Under the pieces are notes generated by a model that saw nothing but the letters and a program-made list of their open reading frames with translations, did no database searches and was not told where the DNA came from. A DNA stretch of 64,000 bases from Cyprinodon diabolis (Eukaryota; Chordata; Actinopteri; Cyprinodontiformes; Cyprinodontidae): NCBI GenBank assembly GCA_030533445.1, contig CM060082.1:35279317-35343316 (forward strand). Direction: 5' to 3'. The position numbers and the translations under genes are program-made. Positions 36,101 to 63,830 of the stretch are shown one piece after another (the stretch's first letter is position 1; each line of letters opens with the position of its first letter).

Positions 36101-39100
36101 AAGGAGCAGTAGAACAATAAAAATCAATAAAACAGGATCATAGTATACTGCTATATACACTTATTTTGCTCTTTTATTGCAACATGTACTTATTCCTAAG
36201 TTATAGATTTCACAATTGACCAAAATTAATGTGATCTTGTTTGGTTATTCTGTTTAATTTAGTTGTTTTATGCAAAGGAGAACCTCTGGCCAACTTTATC
36301 AGTGTTGTTCTTACCTGTTTAATAACTGCTAGCGATGAGCAAGGCCTAATTAATATATGTCTTCTCTATTTCTGTAGAGCAGTGAGGACATAGCTGTCTG
36401 TGTCTCCATGTAGATTTTACTGCAGTTAAATACATTATTGAATTTTATGTCCCACTGTCTAGAAGTAGATACTGTAGATATGTACATTTTACTTAAATGA
36501 AATACTAAAATGGTGAGTTGGATATAAGATATCAATACTGTTAATCTTGTCTGCTTCTGTCTACATCTTGTTTCTGATGAAGAGTGGCCCGTACCACAGG
36601 TTACCTGCTTTACATGCTCCATCTCAATGCCTGTGCTTTCTACGTAGCCTCAGTGCACCAGGGTCTGGCATCGACCACATGGGTGTATGATGGAAAAGGC
36701 ACAGCGTATGTACTTTTTTTCTCTGACTTGTTTTGACCCTCTTTTTGTCTCCTAAACATATCTTAAGGCTGGAAAACAAAACGCAAAAAAAAGCAACGTC
36801 TACTTTTAGCCGCTGTCCATGGTGCTGAATGATTGTAAAATAGCTGATTATGTGTATTCCAGAGCTCCTGTTTTGAAACTAAATATATTGCACTCGAATT
36901 ACAATAAATTTACAGTCTGCAAACTAAAACTTTTTCTTTAAAGGTTTTTCCAAGTATTGCCTGGGACAAAATTGATTTTAAAATTTAAAAAACCTAATAA
37001 AATAGTTATGCATAAAATATGGTTTTAATATATGAGGGGAAAAAATATCTGCTCAAGCATACCTAACAGCACAGAAAAATCTAATACGCTCTTAACCTAA
37101 AAACTGGTTATGACTCCTTTAATCGCATCAGCTGTCATCAAGTATTAGCGCTAACTTATTGTTGGTTCTTAGGTGAGGAACTTTTATGTGCTTGTCTTTC
37201 CAAAAACTGCATCAATCCAGCTGTTTTGGATATTTTTTTTATATGTGAATGAACTCTACAACATTATCTCAGTTGATTCTCTCTATGCTTTACCTATGTC
37301 ACTCCAGAATGCTAATTTGTTGTAGTTTGATAGGCAGTGAATGTTGGACTTATGGATGTTCTTTAGCTCTTTTTCCAAAACAGCACTTAAAAGTATGCTC
37401 ATGAACTCTCTGCCATAAATGCATCCATAGTTCAATTAATATAAAAAATCATCAAGGTTGCAAAAACATTTTGTCTCATCTGAATGATCCGGAAGAAAAC
37501 TTTTTTATTTATTCATGAAATCTGCAGATTCTTAGAAACATCAAACACTGCTATGCAGCACTTCTTGGAATGGACATCATGTTTGCTAACCCTCAACTTT
37601 AATAAGTTAAGGATTTTTTTCTTAAATTATTTAACTAGCAGTTAGAGCAGATATGATTATACACATGCACAAGCTAAAATTTGGATAAATATTTGACTTA
37701 GAATTAATGGTTTCGGTATCTTTAAAGAATTTTCTCGAATTTGACACCCACCTTATTCACACAGACTTTTTCCTCTTCATATCACGGCTAACGTCTGGAG
37801 ATGTTGCTTCTGTTTTCCTCCTTACCGTTGTCACTCATTTTTATCTACTCTATGAAGTGAATCAGTCACCCTTACAGCAAAAAACCTGCACAGCATGATC
37901 CTTGTTATATAACTCTAAGAGTAAAGGATTCTTGCTTTCTGAGGACCTTTACAGCTAATGATGCTGGACTCATATCACTCTCACAGCTTCAGTCTGAATC
38001 CTCAAAAACTGTTTTTTTTCAGTCTGTACTACTGGATCTGTCAAACTTGTGGAGGTCCTCGTTTCGTCCCTGATTAACTACATCCATAGCTACATCTTAA
38101 CTTTATTCAAATGTTGGTTATCAACCTATTAAAAGCTTATAAAGCCTTTGCATCAATTTTCTCTGGGCTGTTCTGAAAGCCAAAGTCCAATTCTTTTTCC
38201 AGCGTTTTTCTTGTTATTACACTGTCACAAGTACGGCGCAACGAAATTTACTCTCTGCATTTAACCCAACCCACTTGGGGAGCAGGGTGGGAGCAAGAAT
38301 GGCAGTCTGTAGGAGTGGGTTTCAAACTCACAACCTCAGGATTACAAGCTCTACGCTCTAACCACTAGGTCACCACTTCCCTAAATACTTGGTTTGTTCT
38401 GACATCTAGGCAACAATAATTGTTTTTGGTAACCCTAACTGACCTAAAATAAACTGCTTAAACCATTTTAATTTCAAATAGTGGGTCAAAAAGTTACATG
38501 TATTTCTATATAATATATAGTCACATCTGTGTCAGGGTTTGGTTGTGGTTTGGAGGACCCAAATACAGAGGCAGAGAGGCTGAGGAGATTTCTAGCAGTT
38601 TAATAGGGCAAAACAGTAAGCAAAGGCAGGAATGCAAAAATCCAACTAATAATGAAAAGCAAACCAGAACTATGGAGACATCTAGGGAAACCAAACACGA
38701 GGAGCCAGGGAGAGACGAGCTAGGTGGACAACAGCATGAGAGGACAGCAAAGACAAGGAACCCACAAGGAGTGACAGCAGAGGGAGAGTATAAATAGCTG
38801 ACTAAGACAAAGGCAGGGCTAACGAGCTGACAAGGAGCAGGTGTGAGAGGAGACAAGGAGGGAGCCAAGGGGAAAGGAACACACACGCACAAGAGGGCAA
38901 CAGAGGACAACAGAAAAAACATGAGAACTAACATAAATCTAGAAATTACAGCAAAACAGGAATTACAACCAATAAATCTAGAAAACAAGGAGCAAAGTAA
39001 AGTACAACAGAACCAAGACCATGACAATCTGGTTTCAAATGTAATAAAAAATATTACATTTGTTATCTAAGTAAAAGCCACACATTTATAATTAACATAG

Positions 39101-42100
39101 AAAGTATTGATAAAACTCATATTTTTTTCACCTTTTCAGCAACACCATTCAGATTTACAGAAACAACTAAATCAGATGAATGTATAAAGATTCTGTTTTC
39201 ATTAAAAATGTATTCCAGTTGAATTACTGCTTCTTGTCTAATTCAAGCATGTATTTTTCCTCAGGTATCTACGTTGCTATTACTTTGCAGTACGCAGCCT
39301 TATTAACATAGGGGGCCTCCCAGAACCTGTGACTCTGTTTGAGATCACCTTTCAGATGACCAACTTTTTCATTGGTGTCTTTGTGTTCTCCAGCCTCATT
39401 GGACAGGTGAAGCTGATACCTTCTCTTTGGCAATTCTGGTATTATATGTTTTATTTTTTTATATATTACAGTGACACAAAGGGCAATTCATTTGGTAATT
39501 AGAGAATTGGAAAAGCTGTAAAAACACATATGTAATTCTTCAAAATTAGGTTAAAAAAGGAGCAGTTGCTGTCACTGTGCAGATTAGCTGCTAAAGGAGC
39601 TGCTCCGTCTCAACGTTGAGCAGAAATTTTCTCGCTTCACCTCACTTCTCGCTGATCAGAGAAACTGGACGTGTTGTTTACTGAGTATACGCAGCACAGC
39701 CAAAATAGGTGAGTAGTAATCACTGCTTAATGTGAAACAGTAAAACTATACTTTTTTAAGGATAGGGAGGGGCTGCTGCTTAGAAAGCTGAATTTATAAG
39801 GGTTACTCAGAAATGCTTAATTCAAAGAAAATATCAAGATGTGCATGATAAAGAAAACATGTTATACCATTGTTAAAATCTTAATTAACAATGGTATAAC
39901 GTATTATTATACGTATTCGTATTATTCTTATAATATGGGGCATTTAATTTTGCTCTCTGGTAGAAATTCTTAAACAATTAATAATATCAAGCCATCAGAA
40001 AGAGCTGTTTTCCTAGACTGCAATTATTTGATCTCATCCTAGATGCTTTGATGTCAGATGGATGTATTTGTCCTGTAGTGCATTGAAATGGCATCTGGTT
40101 TAGGATGCACCTGCAGTTTATGAAAAAAGTAAATGGATTGTTTCATAAAAATGGTCAATTAAGGGAACATTTAATTCAAATAAGTAAGATACCAACCTTT
40201 GCAAGTCAGAAAGTGATTAACTGCCATAAACTGCATTCAAAAGAACAATCAACACTTTTAAAACAGCTGAAATTGTGATAAATGGGTTGAATAAGAACTA
40301 CGGTTTATCCTGGTAAAAACTAACCACACAGCTGCAATAGAAAGTGACATCTCTGTACCCTGAAGTCTCCATGATCTACATATGATCATGAACATAAACA
40401 TGTTCATTAAGGAGAGCTTCTGTCTCTTTCCTCTAGATGAGAGATGTCATAGGAGCGGCCACGGCAGCTCAGACATACTTTCGGGCGTCTATGGACGGCT
40501 GCGTCGCCTACATGAACACTTACACCATTCCAAAGTTGGTTCAGAACAGAGTCCGAACCTGGTACAACTACACCTGGGCGTCTCAGGGAATGCTAGGTGT
40601 GTACTAAGAAATCCTTACAGAGGTTTCTGAAAAATGCAGCCTTCTTTAGCTAGTGAAAAGCTGAAAATAAGTTCAAAATCTGGGGTGTGCAAACTTTTTA
40701 TCAGATCAGAAAGTTACCAAAAAATATATATTGTGAGTTTTAATCTACCGGCTTAGGAAGATTTAAGAATGCAATATTTCGATGTAATAAAACACATTTT
40801 CCAAAGGAAAAGAAATATGTTGATCATTGTAGAGGGAATATTTAAGAGGATTTGTGTTATTAAAACATTATCTTCTAATATTTATTCTATTTTCAGCAAT
40901 AAGTACAGGATTAAAAAAAATGCTTACTGTATGTATTCAGTCTTAATAAGATCAGATAAGACAAGACAAGATGCTCTATTTGTCATCATACATACAGAAA
41001 ACATACAATCAAATGTTATAGTATAAAGTAAGTGAAATAAAAGCTGATAATTGTTCTTTAAATTAAGAGAATCTAAAGGATGTGTTCATTAAAATATAAA
41101 TGCTTTGTACACTTGAAAGGTTTGAACCTTTCTGTAATAATAATTATACTGATTTAAAATTAAAGAGTCGATCTGCATGAACCTGTGTTAAGTCATTATG
41201 GAATCACATTGGAGCCATCCAGCCTCTGTAAACATTGTATCTCGTGTCCTCTTAAGATGAGTCGGAGCTTCTGGACAAGATGCCTCTTGTAATGCGAATC
41301 GCCATTGCGGTGGATATAAACCTGGCAACCTTCCAGAAGATCCAGCTCTTTCAGGTGATTCAGTGTACTTTGCTTTAGAACCACACATTGTTTTAAAAGA
41401 TAAAAGGCATAGAATCACGGGTGACAATATGAAAAAAAGCGCAGAATGCCTGAATGAAAAATAATAAAAACATTAAGTTCATGAGAATGAACAAGAACAC
41501 ACTGCATTGGTAAAGTGAATGATCAGTAGTCTGTCTCAGGGCTGTGACCAGCAGATGCTGGTGGACATGTTGCTGAGGCTGAAGTCCATCATCTACTTAC
41601 CAGGAGATTTTGTGGTTAAGAAGGTAAGTAAGTTGTGCTGATCATGTAATAACTAATGGATTAAAAGCTGAGGTCCTTCATTTCCTTCTGCAGGGGGACA
41701 TCGGTAAGGAGATGTACATCATCAAAAGTGGAGCAGTGCAGGTGGTGGGAGGACCCGACAACAGCATTGTGTTTGTGACGCTGAAGGCAGGCTGCGTGTT
41801 CGGAGAGATCAGGCATGAATCTGAGCAGCTCACCACAGTTATTTATGAATTAGTCTTTTAACCAGTTTAATGACTTGGTGTGCTAGTTTTACATTCTTAT
41901 TATTGTTTTAATCCTCGGTTAAAATGATTTACACCAGCTGACATAGGAATTGGTCAGATTAACCTTGACAAATCTGCAGAGGAAAAATTTTTAATTATAG
42001 GCTTCATCTAGCTTCTGGTATCTTTCTAGTGGATATCTGACAGGTTTTTTGCTGTCAAACGTAGCATAACACCTTTAAAATGTAGTAGTTTCTTAAGTAT

Positions 42101-44561
42101 ATTCTATATATTTTCTATTTAGTTGAATTCAGGGCCCTTCTAGAGGCTGGAGTTTATCCATCTTGAAAGATTATTGTCCTGTCGGACCATTCTAATGGTG
42201 TGCCCCTTTAAATGTTCTAGCTTTTGAAATGAAGTTCTGTTTGAGAATTTAGAGGCAATTTACAGTATACAGTACAATGCACAAGCAGCTAAATCAAACC
42301 CAGCAAAGTGCTGCCACCACCGTGTCTTACAATTAGTAGTTTTCATTGTCATTTTCATTTGAAAGCCTAAACGTTTTGTTTTTTTCATTTTCCCTTTGGG
42401 ATTAATACATTATTTTAAATGGAATTGAATTGGACTGAATTACATTGAAGTACTTCTTATAAATCAGTCAATAATCCAGAGAACATTTGGATTGTCTTTC
42501 AGGTTAGGTCCAGGTTTCAATTGTTGAAGTGTGGGCAGCTGAGAAACAAAATAAAAACAGCTGCTTCTAGATTAGTTTAAAAAATATGTTCATTCATTTC
42601 CTGATTTCTAATTTCTTGAAGTACAATGTTGCACCTCTAGAACCATTCATGTTATTTTCATTTGAACTGCATCCTGACGTTTTACTTAGCTGATTTTTAG
42701 CCCTATAGGTTCTCTTTTCATTTTTGTTCTTGTTTTATTTATCCTGTAAGACTTGATCGATGAGTTTGTTTTGGTGCCTATAGCTTACTACAATCTGCTA
42801 AAGATGGAGGGAACAGACGGACAGCTAACGTAAAAGCGTATGGCTTTGCAAACCTGTTTGTTCTGGAAAAGAAAGACCTGTTTGATATCCTTGTCCACTA
42901 CCCCGAGTCTCAAAAAGTTCTGGCCAAGAAGGGAAGGTGAGTTTATTAGAATGAGAAAAAGAGAGGAGTTATGTTGAGGTTTATAACTTGAAACCCACAT
43001 GTTTGTTCTGTGATCCCTGAAGGCAACTGATGAAAACCAAAGCTGCAGCAGGGGCTCCAACCAAAGAGGACAAGCAGAAAGGGTTAGCCCTGTTTGGACA
43101 AAAACCTCCAACACCAAAGCTCCTCAAAGCATTTGCCAACCTGAGAAAGCTCAAGGTCAGATCTTTATACCAATGCTTAAACTGATGTAGAACCACTCAC
43201 TAATCTCTGTTCAGACAGAAGACTCTCTCCAATCACAAATCAAATCAGTTATATAAGGTTTTGGCTTTGGATAATTTATGGGAACCCTTTTTGAAAGGTA
43301 AAATCATTATACAAAAAAAACTTTTTTAAACATTAAAAAAAAGAAAAAAAATGTAGCCTTATGTTTATGCATGCAGGCTAATTATTAGGTTGAAGATCAA
43401 AAGTCTCTTGAAAAAAACATGGATTGTTTTTCTGATTAGTAATCCATAATTCCTGCAGCAATCAGTTTCACTGCACCTTCATAAAAGTCATTTATTTAAC
43501 AGCATTTACAGGACTGACCTGCATTCAGAACAACGGAAAGATCCAAAAAGCTTCGAAAGATAAAACAAGGGATGATATCCATCAGGGTGTCCAATCTCTG
43601 CATGATTTAGATCTTGCCTTTCCTCCAAAACACATGAAATAATGGCTGAATGACCTCCTCTGTATATTCTCCAGAGACTGACTAATCAACTGTTATCTGA
43701 TTCAATTGTTGAACCAGGATGACCTAAACCACCATGAAGGTTCAAGTCTGTCCTGAACTGACAACTAGACACACAGAACTCTTTGTTGATTTCAAATTGG
43801 AGGAGTTAAGATAACTTTTGGAGAAAAAATATACTATAAATGAAGTATGGAGGTGGTACAATCATGCTGAGGGATGGTTGCAATAGAGGGAAAAAAAAAA
43901 ACTGTGGAGGATTACTACTTCCATAAGATTCTGCTTTTACTGAAACTAGCTTGATAGTTGAAACTTGGACCTAATCAGCTATTTAATCAGAATGATAAAT
44001 CCAAACACACCTTAAGAAAGGGTTTTGGAATTCCTAAACATGATGATAATGGCTGAGAATTGCTGGCATTTGGCTAAAGGCCATCCAACAATAACGGCAA
44101 AACATTAGATGGATTATAGTTATTTGTAGTGGTCCAATAATTAGCATTATTTCAATTGAGAGCTAAATCAGACAGCATCTTCTGTACCTCTGATCCTGTT
44201 TGTCTAATCTTTGGAGCTGACAATATCAACATATTAAAATGAGAGAACCCTCCCCTGGTGTTTAAAAAGTGTTTTCTGTAGGATGATTGCATTCTTTTGA
44301 ACATAATTATTCATACGATTTAAATTTGACATTTCTGTGAAGACTCTCAGTTATCCAGGTCATGGCCCCACCACTAGTTAGAACTGAAGCTTCTTGGATG
44401 AGAGGCAAAATTTTCAGTGGCCTAAACGCAACTTGTCAAGCTTAAATTTATCTGACATTTATCCTGATGTATGTTCAACCCTCAGATTAAAGTTCTAATG
44501 TCTGGTTGTCTCTCTTTTACAGAAAGCTGCAGAGGAGGAGAATAAAGAACAGAATAATTAA
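22897..44561 (+). CDS. cngb3: Cyclic nucleotide-gated channel beta-3 subunit, tandem copy 2 (complete)
   Basis: This is a cone-type CNG channel beta subunit, complete at 746 residues. Eighteen exons: 22897-22989, 24511-24664, 27095-27170, 32166-32320, 32407-32706, 32799-33007, 34212-34262, 34577-34663, 34765-34829, 36583-36705, 39265-39406, 40437-40596, 41257-41354, 41540-41623, 41694-41812, 42784-42936, 43023-43155 and 44523-44561 (TAA at 44559). Approximate residues: acidic/Lys-rich N-terminus 32-82, Glu/Lys coiled region 165-230, S1 260-290, S2 295-325, S3-S4 347-397, S5 398-420, filter GGLPEP 454-459, S6 470-485, C-linker 486-599, binding domain 600-690. All junctions are GT-AG except a GC donor at 41813. 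The start [11 protein letters not shown] is the only in-frame ATG before the first donor. It lies 2.9 kb behind copy 1 in the same orientation. Confidence 0.94.
23872..23987 (+). repeat. Dispersed 116-bp repeat ending in a near-palindrome
   Basis: It starts CAGTGTC and ends with a 40-base imperfect palindrome at 23948-23987. The same sequence lies in reverse at 29337-29452 with a perfect palindrome. It lies in the first intron of cngb3 copy 2. Confidence 0.65.
25140..26075 (+). repeat. Dispersed SINE-like repeat, split by an LTR
   Basis: The left part (about 25140-25305) and right part (about 26034-26075) join into the phrase TTGAGATGACATATG..GTGTGAATTGGCACTATA, matching other copies near 1476, 29757 (reverse), 31808 and 33747 (reverse). 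The unrelated 723 bases between are the LTR insertion. Confidence 0.7.
25306..26028. mobile_element. Solo LTR nested in the dispersed repeat, target duplication ATATG
   Basis: It begins TGTCATGATGGG and ends CCTAACA. ATATG lies directly before (25301-25305) and directly after (26029-26033). TG...CA termini with a 5-bp duplication fit an LTR retrotransposon remnant. The reverse strand carries AATAAA near 25380, so the element may be in minus orientation. No pol or gag frames are present. Confidence 0.8.
26482..26565. repeat. (AT)n microsatellite, about 42 units
   Basis: Uninterrupted AT dinucleotides run for about 84 bases in an intron of cngb3 copy 2. The length is likely polymorphic and prone to assembly error. 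Confidence 0.95.
29336..29377. repeat. Perfect 42-bp palindrome
   Basis: Centred on the AATT at 29355-29358, every base from 29336 to 29377 pairs with its mirror. It forms one end of the 116-bp repeat also found at 23872-23987, where the two arms have diverged. Confidence 0.9.
29757..30310 (-). repeat. Dispersed SINE-like repeat, long reverse copy
   Basis: It opens with three AATTC-type units, then TTTATTTATAAAGCGCCAAA and ACACGTGTCATCTCAAGG, then GAGGAAAAACTCCCTTTTAA and CAGGAAGAAACCTCCAGCAG. It shares this text with 33747-33975. A 134-residue open frame on the minus strand inside it is an accident of the repeat. Confidence 0.7.
30266..30305. repeat. 18-bp perfect hairpin with 4-base loop
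   Basis: AATGGTATGTCCAATAAG pairs exactly with 30288-30305 across the loop CTGC. It sits at the edge of the reverse dispersed repeat. Confidence 0.85.
32166..33007 (+). CDS. cngb3: cngb3 copy 2: coiled-coil and S1-S2 exons
   Basis: Exon 32166-32320 encodes the conserved helix ([19 protein letters not shown]) ending TPP. Exon 32407-32706 encodes a Glu/Lys/Ala-rich helix and GSTIDPFT. Exon 32799-33007 encodes S1 ([14 protein letters not shown]) and S2 ([20 protein letters not shown]). The 92-base intron 32707-32798 (GTACCC...CATCAG) has no counterpart in copy 1. Confidence 0.93.
33747..33975 (-). repeat. Dispersed SINE-like repeat, second reverse copy
   Basis: It matches 29757-29985: TTTATTTATGTAGCGCCAA, ACACATGTCATTTCAAGG, GAGGAAAAACTCCCTTTTAA and AACCTCCAG...GACTGGGGTTCAAGGAGAC. 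It lies in the intron 33008-34211 of cngb3 copy 2. Confidence 0.7.
34212..39406 (+). CDS. cngb3: cngb3 copy 2: S3, S4, S5, pore and S6 exons
   Basis: Exons 34212-34262, 34577-34663, 34765-34829, 36583-36705 and 39265-39406. S3 reads [17 protein letters not shown]. The S4 end and linker read [20 protein letters not shown]5 reads [18 protein letters not shown]. The filter reads [11 protein letters not shown] and S6 ends FVFSSLIGQ. Exon lengths 51, 87, 65, 123 and 142 equal those of copy 1. The intron before the pore exon (36706-39264) carries a solo LTR and a SINE. Confidence 0.93.
38215..38391 (-). mobile_element. tRNA-derived SINE
   Basis: Read on the minus strand it begins GGGAAGTGGTGACCTAGTGG TTAGAGCG (A-box-like), followed by GGTTGTGAGTTTGAAACCC (B-box-like). 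The body then runs through TGGGTTAAATGCAGAGAGTA to TTCGTTGCGCC. It is inserted in the intron before the pore exon of cngb3 copy 2. Confidence 0.65.
38530..39026 (+). mobile_element. Solo LTR with 5-bp target duplication ATCTG
   Basis: It begins TGTCAGGG and ends CATGACA. ATCTG lies on both sides (38525-38529 and 39027-39031). Internally there is a TATA box (TATAAATAG near 38790) and AATAAA near 38974, in the order expected for U3 then R in plus orientation. A 168-residue minus-strand open frame here has no recognisable domain and is not a gene. Confidence 0.82.
39861..39900. repeat. 16-bp perfect inverted repeat with 8-base loop
   Basis: GTTATACCATTGTTAA (39861-39876) is mirrored at 39885-39900. 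It lies in the intron 39407-40436 of cngb3 copy 2. Confidence 0.8.
40437..44561 (+). CDS. cngb3: cngb3 copy 2: C-linker, cyclic-nucleotide-binding domain and C-terminus
   Basis: Exons 40437-40596, 41257-41354, 41540-41623 (C-linker), 41694-41812 and 42784-42936 (binding domain with FGEIS and RRTANV), 43023-43155 ([12 protein letters not shown]) and 44523-44561 (a charged tail ending in NN). The intron between the last C-linker exon and the first binding-domain exon is 70 bases; the equivalent intron in copy 1 is 2160 bases because LTRs landed in it. Confidence 0.93.
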
Positions 44562-44764
44562 GATACGTCACCATTTACAGTTATTTTGTAAACATATAAC
44601 ATTTCTTTTGGTCATAGAGTTCTTCATGAGATTTTGGATTATTTCCCTTTGACATTGTAAGGAAAGCTTCTGCCCACTGAAGACGTTATGCCTCAGCACT
44701 CTCTTTTCATGGATTTGATCATGCTAAAATACCCCATTTTAAATAATTGCATTAAATTTTAATG

Positions 44765-44787
44765 AATAAAAGAAGAATGACAATAAA
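44765..44787 (+). terminator. Polyadenylation signals, cngb3 copy 2
   Basis: Two AATAAA hexamers (44765-44770 and 44782-44787) lie about 200-225 bases after the TAA stop. They are the first canonical signals downstream of the gene. Confidence 0.6.
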
Positions 44788-46235
44788 CAGGACAGAAAAA
44801 TTTTAATTAAATTCAATCTAACTTAGAGAAGAACAAATTTTACAGTACTGGGCTTAAATTGTCTTGTACAACCACTGGGAGCAAAAAAAAGAAGATGAGC
44901 CAAGAAAAACATTAGTTGATCCTTCTGGGCATGTCTTCTATGTTGTCTGCCAGGTGAATGGTCATTGGTTAGGTGTCTGTTTTTTGTTTTTGACACACCA
45001 ATCATAGCACACTACCTGCCTTTGCGCCCTCCTGAGACTAATACCTGCAGATATTTATGAAACTATCACCTCTTTTTGCCATCTTACTTTTTTCGATCAC
45101 TCAATATGGGTTATTGTATCTATTTATGATGCTCTGTATGTTCCCATTTCTTTCCCCTATTCTCGTGATTTCACCCTGATAAAAAGGGACTACTTCTCCT
45201 GATTTGACTGCTTAGGGAGATTAAACAAGACCTCAGCATATGTACCTTATAGTACTACAGAAGACAAACAATGTAGTTTATGGAGAAGTATACATATCTG
45301 TTATCTTATGTAATGCTCAACGTATAACAAGCATCTTTGGGATTAATAAAGAATAATCCTAACAAGATTAAAAAGAAAACAACCAAGACTAATGTAACAA
45401 CTACACCTGGGCGTCTCAGATTATTGTGACGATTGTCCTCGTATCCTTATATTCTTAATATCCTCACTTATTTTATAAACTAACGGAAAAATTGTGTGTC
45501 TTGGTTAGATTTTTTTTTTATTTTTATCAAAGTGTCAAGTTGTATTATGGCTTAATAGGAGATGATCATGATTTACCTTTTCAACATATAAGAGAACTGC
45601 ATTCTTTGCTTTCGGTAAATGTGTTTCCAAAAGTTTTACACCTAAACTTGAGGTTGCTTGTTATAAAACCATAGGGTTTCAAATACTGTGGGATTTTCAC
45701 ATTGCTTGTCATCAAACCAAGATGAATCAGATTTAATGCAGGTTCATTAAATAAAAAAACATCTTTGCCAGATCTCACTCTCATGCACAATATTTGCTGC
45801 ATTGGCTATAAGCTCCGTTCATTGCAGAATCCATTGATAATTCCTAGAATGCTGGACTAGTGAAGGAACAGATTTAAGACAGTGAAGGCTATACAGTGCA
45901 GACATGTTGACTAGACAGTTGACTAGTTGTAAGCTAAATGATTAACTCTATTTTCAGGTTAGAATGGATCTTGTTAGCTACTTTACATATACTGTGGTTT
46001 TACTTTATGCATTTAGCATAAAGGTGCACAGCTTTTTGACAGTGTAACTGTATATCATGCAATTGCATTAGTATTTTCGTATGCTGTTATTCTACTGAAA
46101 AATGGAATCTGCAGCATGCTTCACTAAAGTGCTTGTAAATGTTTTACCAAACAAACATGTTTGTTTTTTGATGAATCAGTTGTTGAATAGAATAAAAATC
46201 GATAACTATTCAAAAAAAGCCTGGGAAAATGTATT

Positions 46236-46241
46236 TTTAAT
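46236..46241 (-). terminator. Candidate nsmaf polyadenylation signal ATTAAA
   Basis: Read on the minus strand, ATTAAA lies about 785 bases past the nsmaf stop. No AATAAA was found nearer on that strand. The call is tentative because the hexamer is common in AT-rich sequence. Confidence 0.25.
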
Positions 46242-47024
46242 CTCTTAATTGCGTTATTTTGTATGGATGTCTGTCTGCAAGAGCAAATTAATGTCTAGAA
46301 AAGGGATGGTTTGTTCTAAATATTGCACATTTCCTTCACTTGCAGCTTTCATTGTTTTGTTTTTTTCTCTGAAATGGTTCTTAGAATATTAAAGACTTGA
46401 TGAAGGTTAATTAGGCAGCTTCAGTGACAAGTTAAAACTTTATCACAGAATGCCTCCCCCAGAAGGCATTTCTTGTAAATTATCTCGTATTCACTCATTT
46501 AAAGTTATTCTAGAATGATTTAAAAATTAAAGTGACTCAATGACTGAATAGTACAAAATAATGAAAGTCCCTCAAATATTTTTCACATGGTTCCTTTTAT
46601 CATTCAAGCGGAGTTAAAAAGAAAAGAACTGGAAAACATAACTTTTACAGGTTATCTGTGTTTCTGTAGCAACAATCGAGAAACATAAACCTCTGACAGA
46701 CTCACTGGGTCGCTTCCAATAATAAAAAGTGCATTAGCATTGGAATTAGAAACATTATTCTTAATAATAATAAAAAAAACTCAAACTATTTACATCCATT
46801 CTATTAGATAGACAGACTTTTCTCCTTGGGTTTACAGCTCTTCCAACATACAATATAAAGCAAAAAATAAAATCCACACATTCATGCATGAAGAACAGGC
46901 TAAAAGAACTGAAAATAAGGCAATGGTGTTTTTTTTACTTTCTGATCTCAAGGAAACGCTGCACTTAGACGAACCACGTATTGCACCGGACATTTAGTTC
47001 CCTGCTGCTGCAGAGAGAGAAACT

Positions 47025-63830
<16,806 letters not shown>

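Larger units (their letters stand above)
44562..47024. other. Convergent spacer between cngb3 copy 2 and nsmaf
   Basis: It contains the 3' untranslated regions of both genes. The only unusual item is a 23-base exact duplicate of cngb3 exon sequence at 45397-45419. No further gene or RNA is recognised. Confidence 0.65.

Noticed and set aside
38311..38391. A genuine tRNA gene on the minus strand
   Set aside because: A- and B-box-like text is present but it continues into a SINE body and does not form a clean cloverleaf.
38521..39027. 168-residue minus-strand open frame
   Set aside because: It lies exactly inside a solo LTR with target duplications. It is Ser/Leu/Cys-rich low-complexity translation with no domain, and the same LTR family elsewhere does not keep it open.
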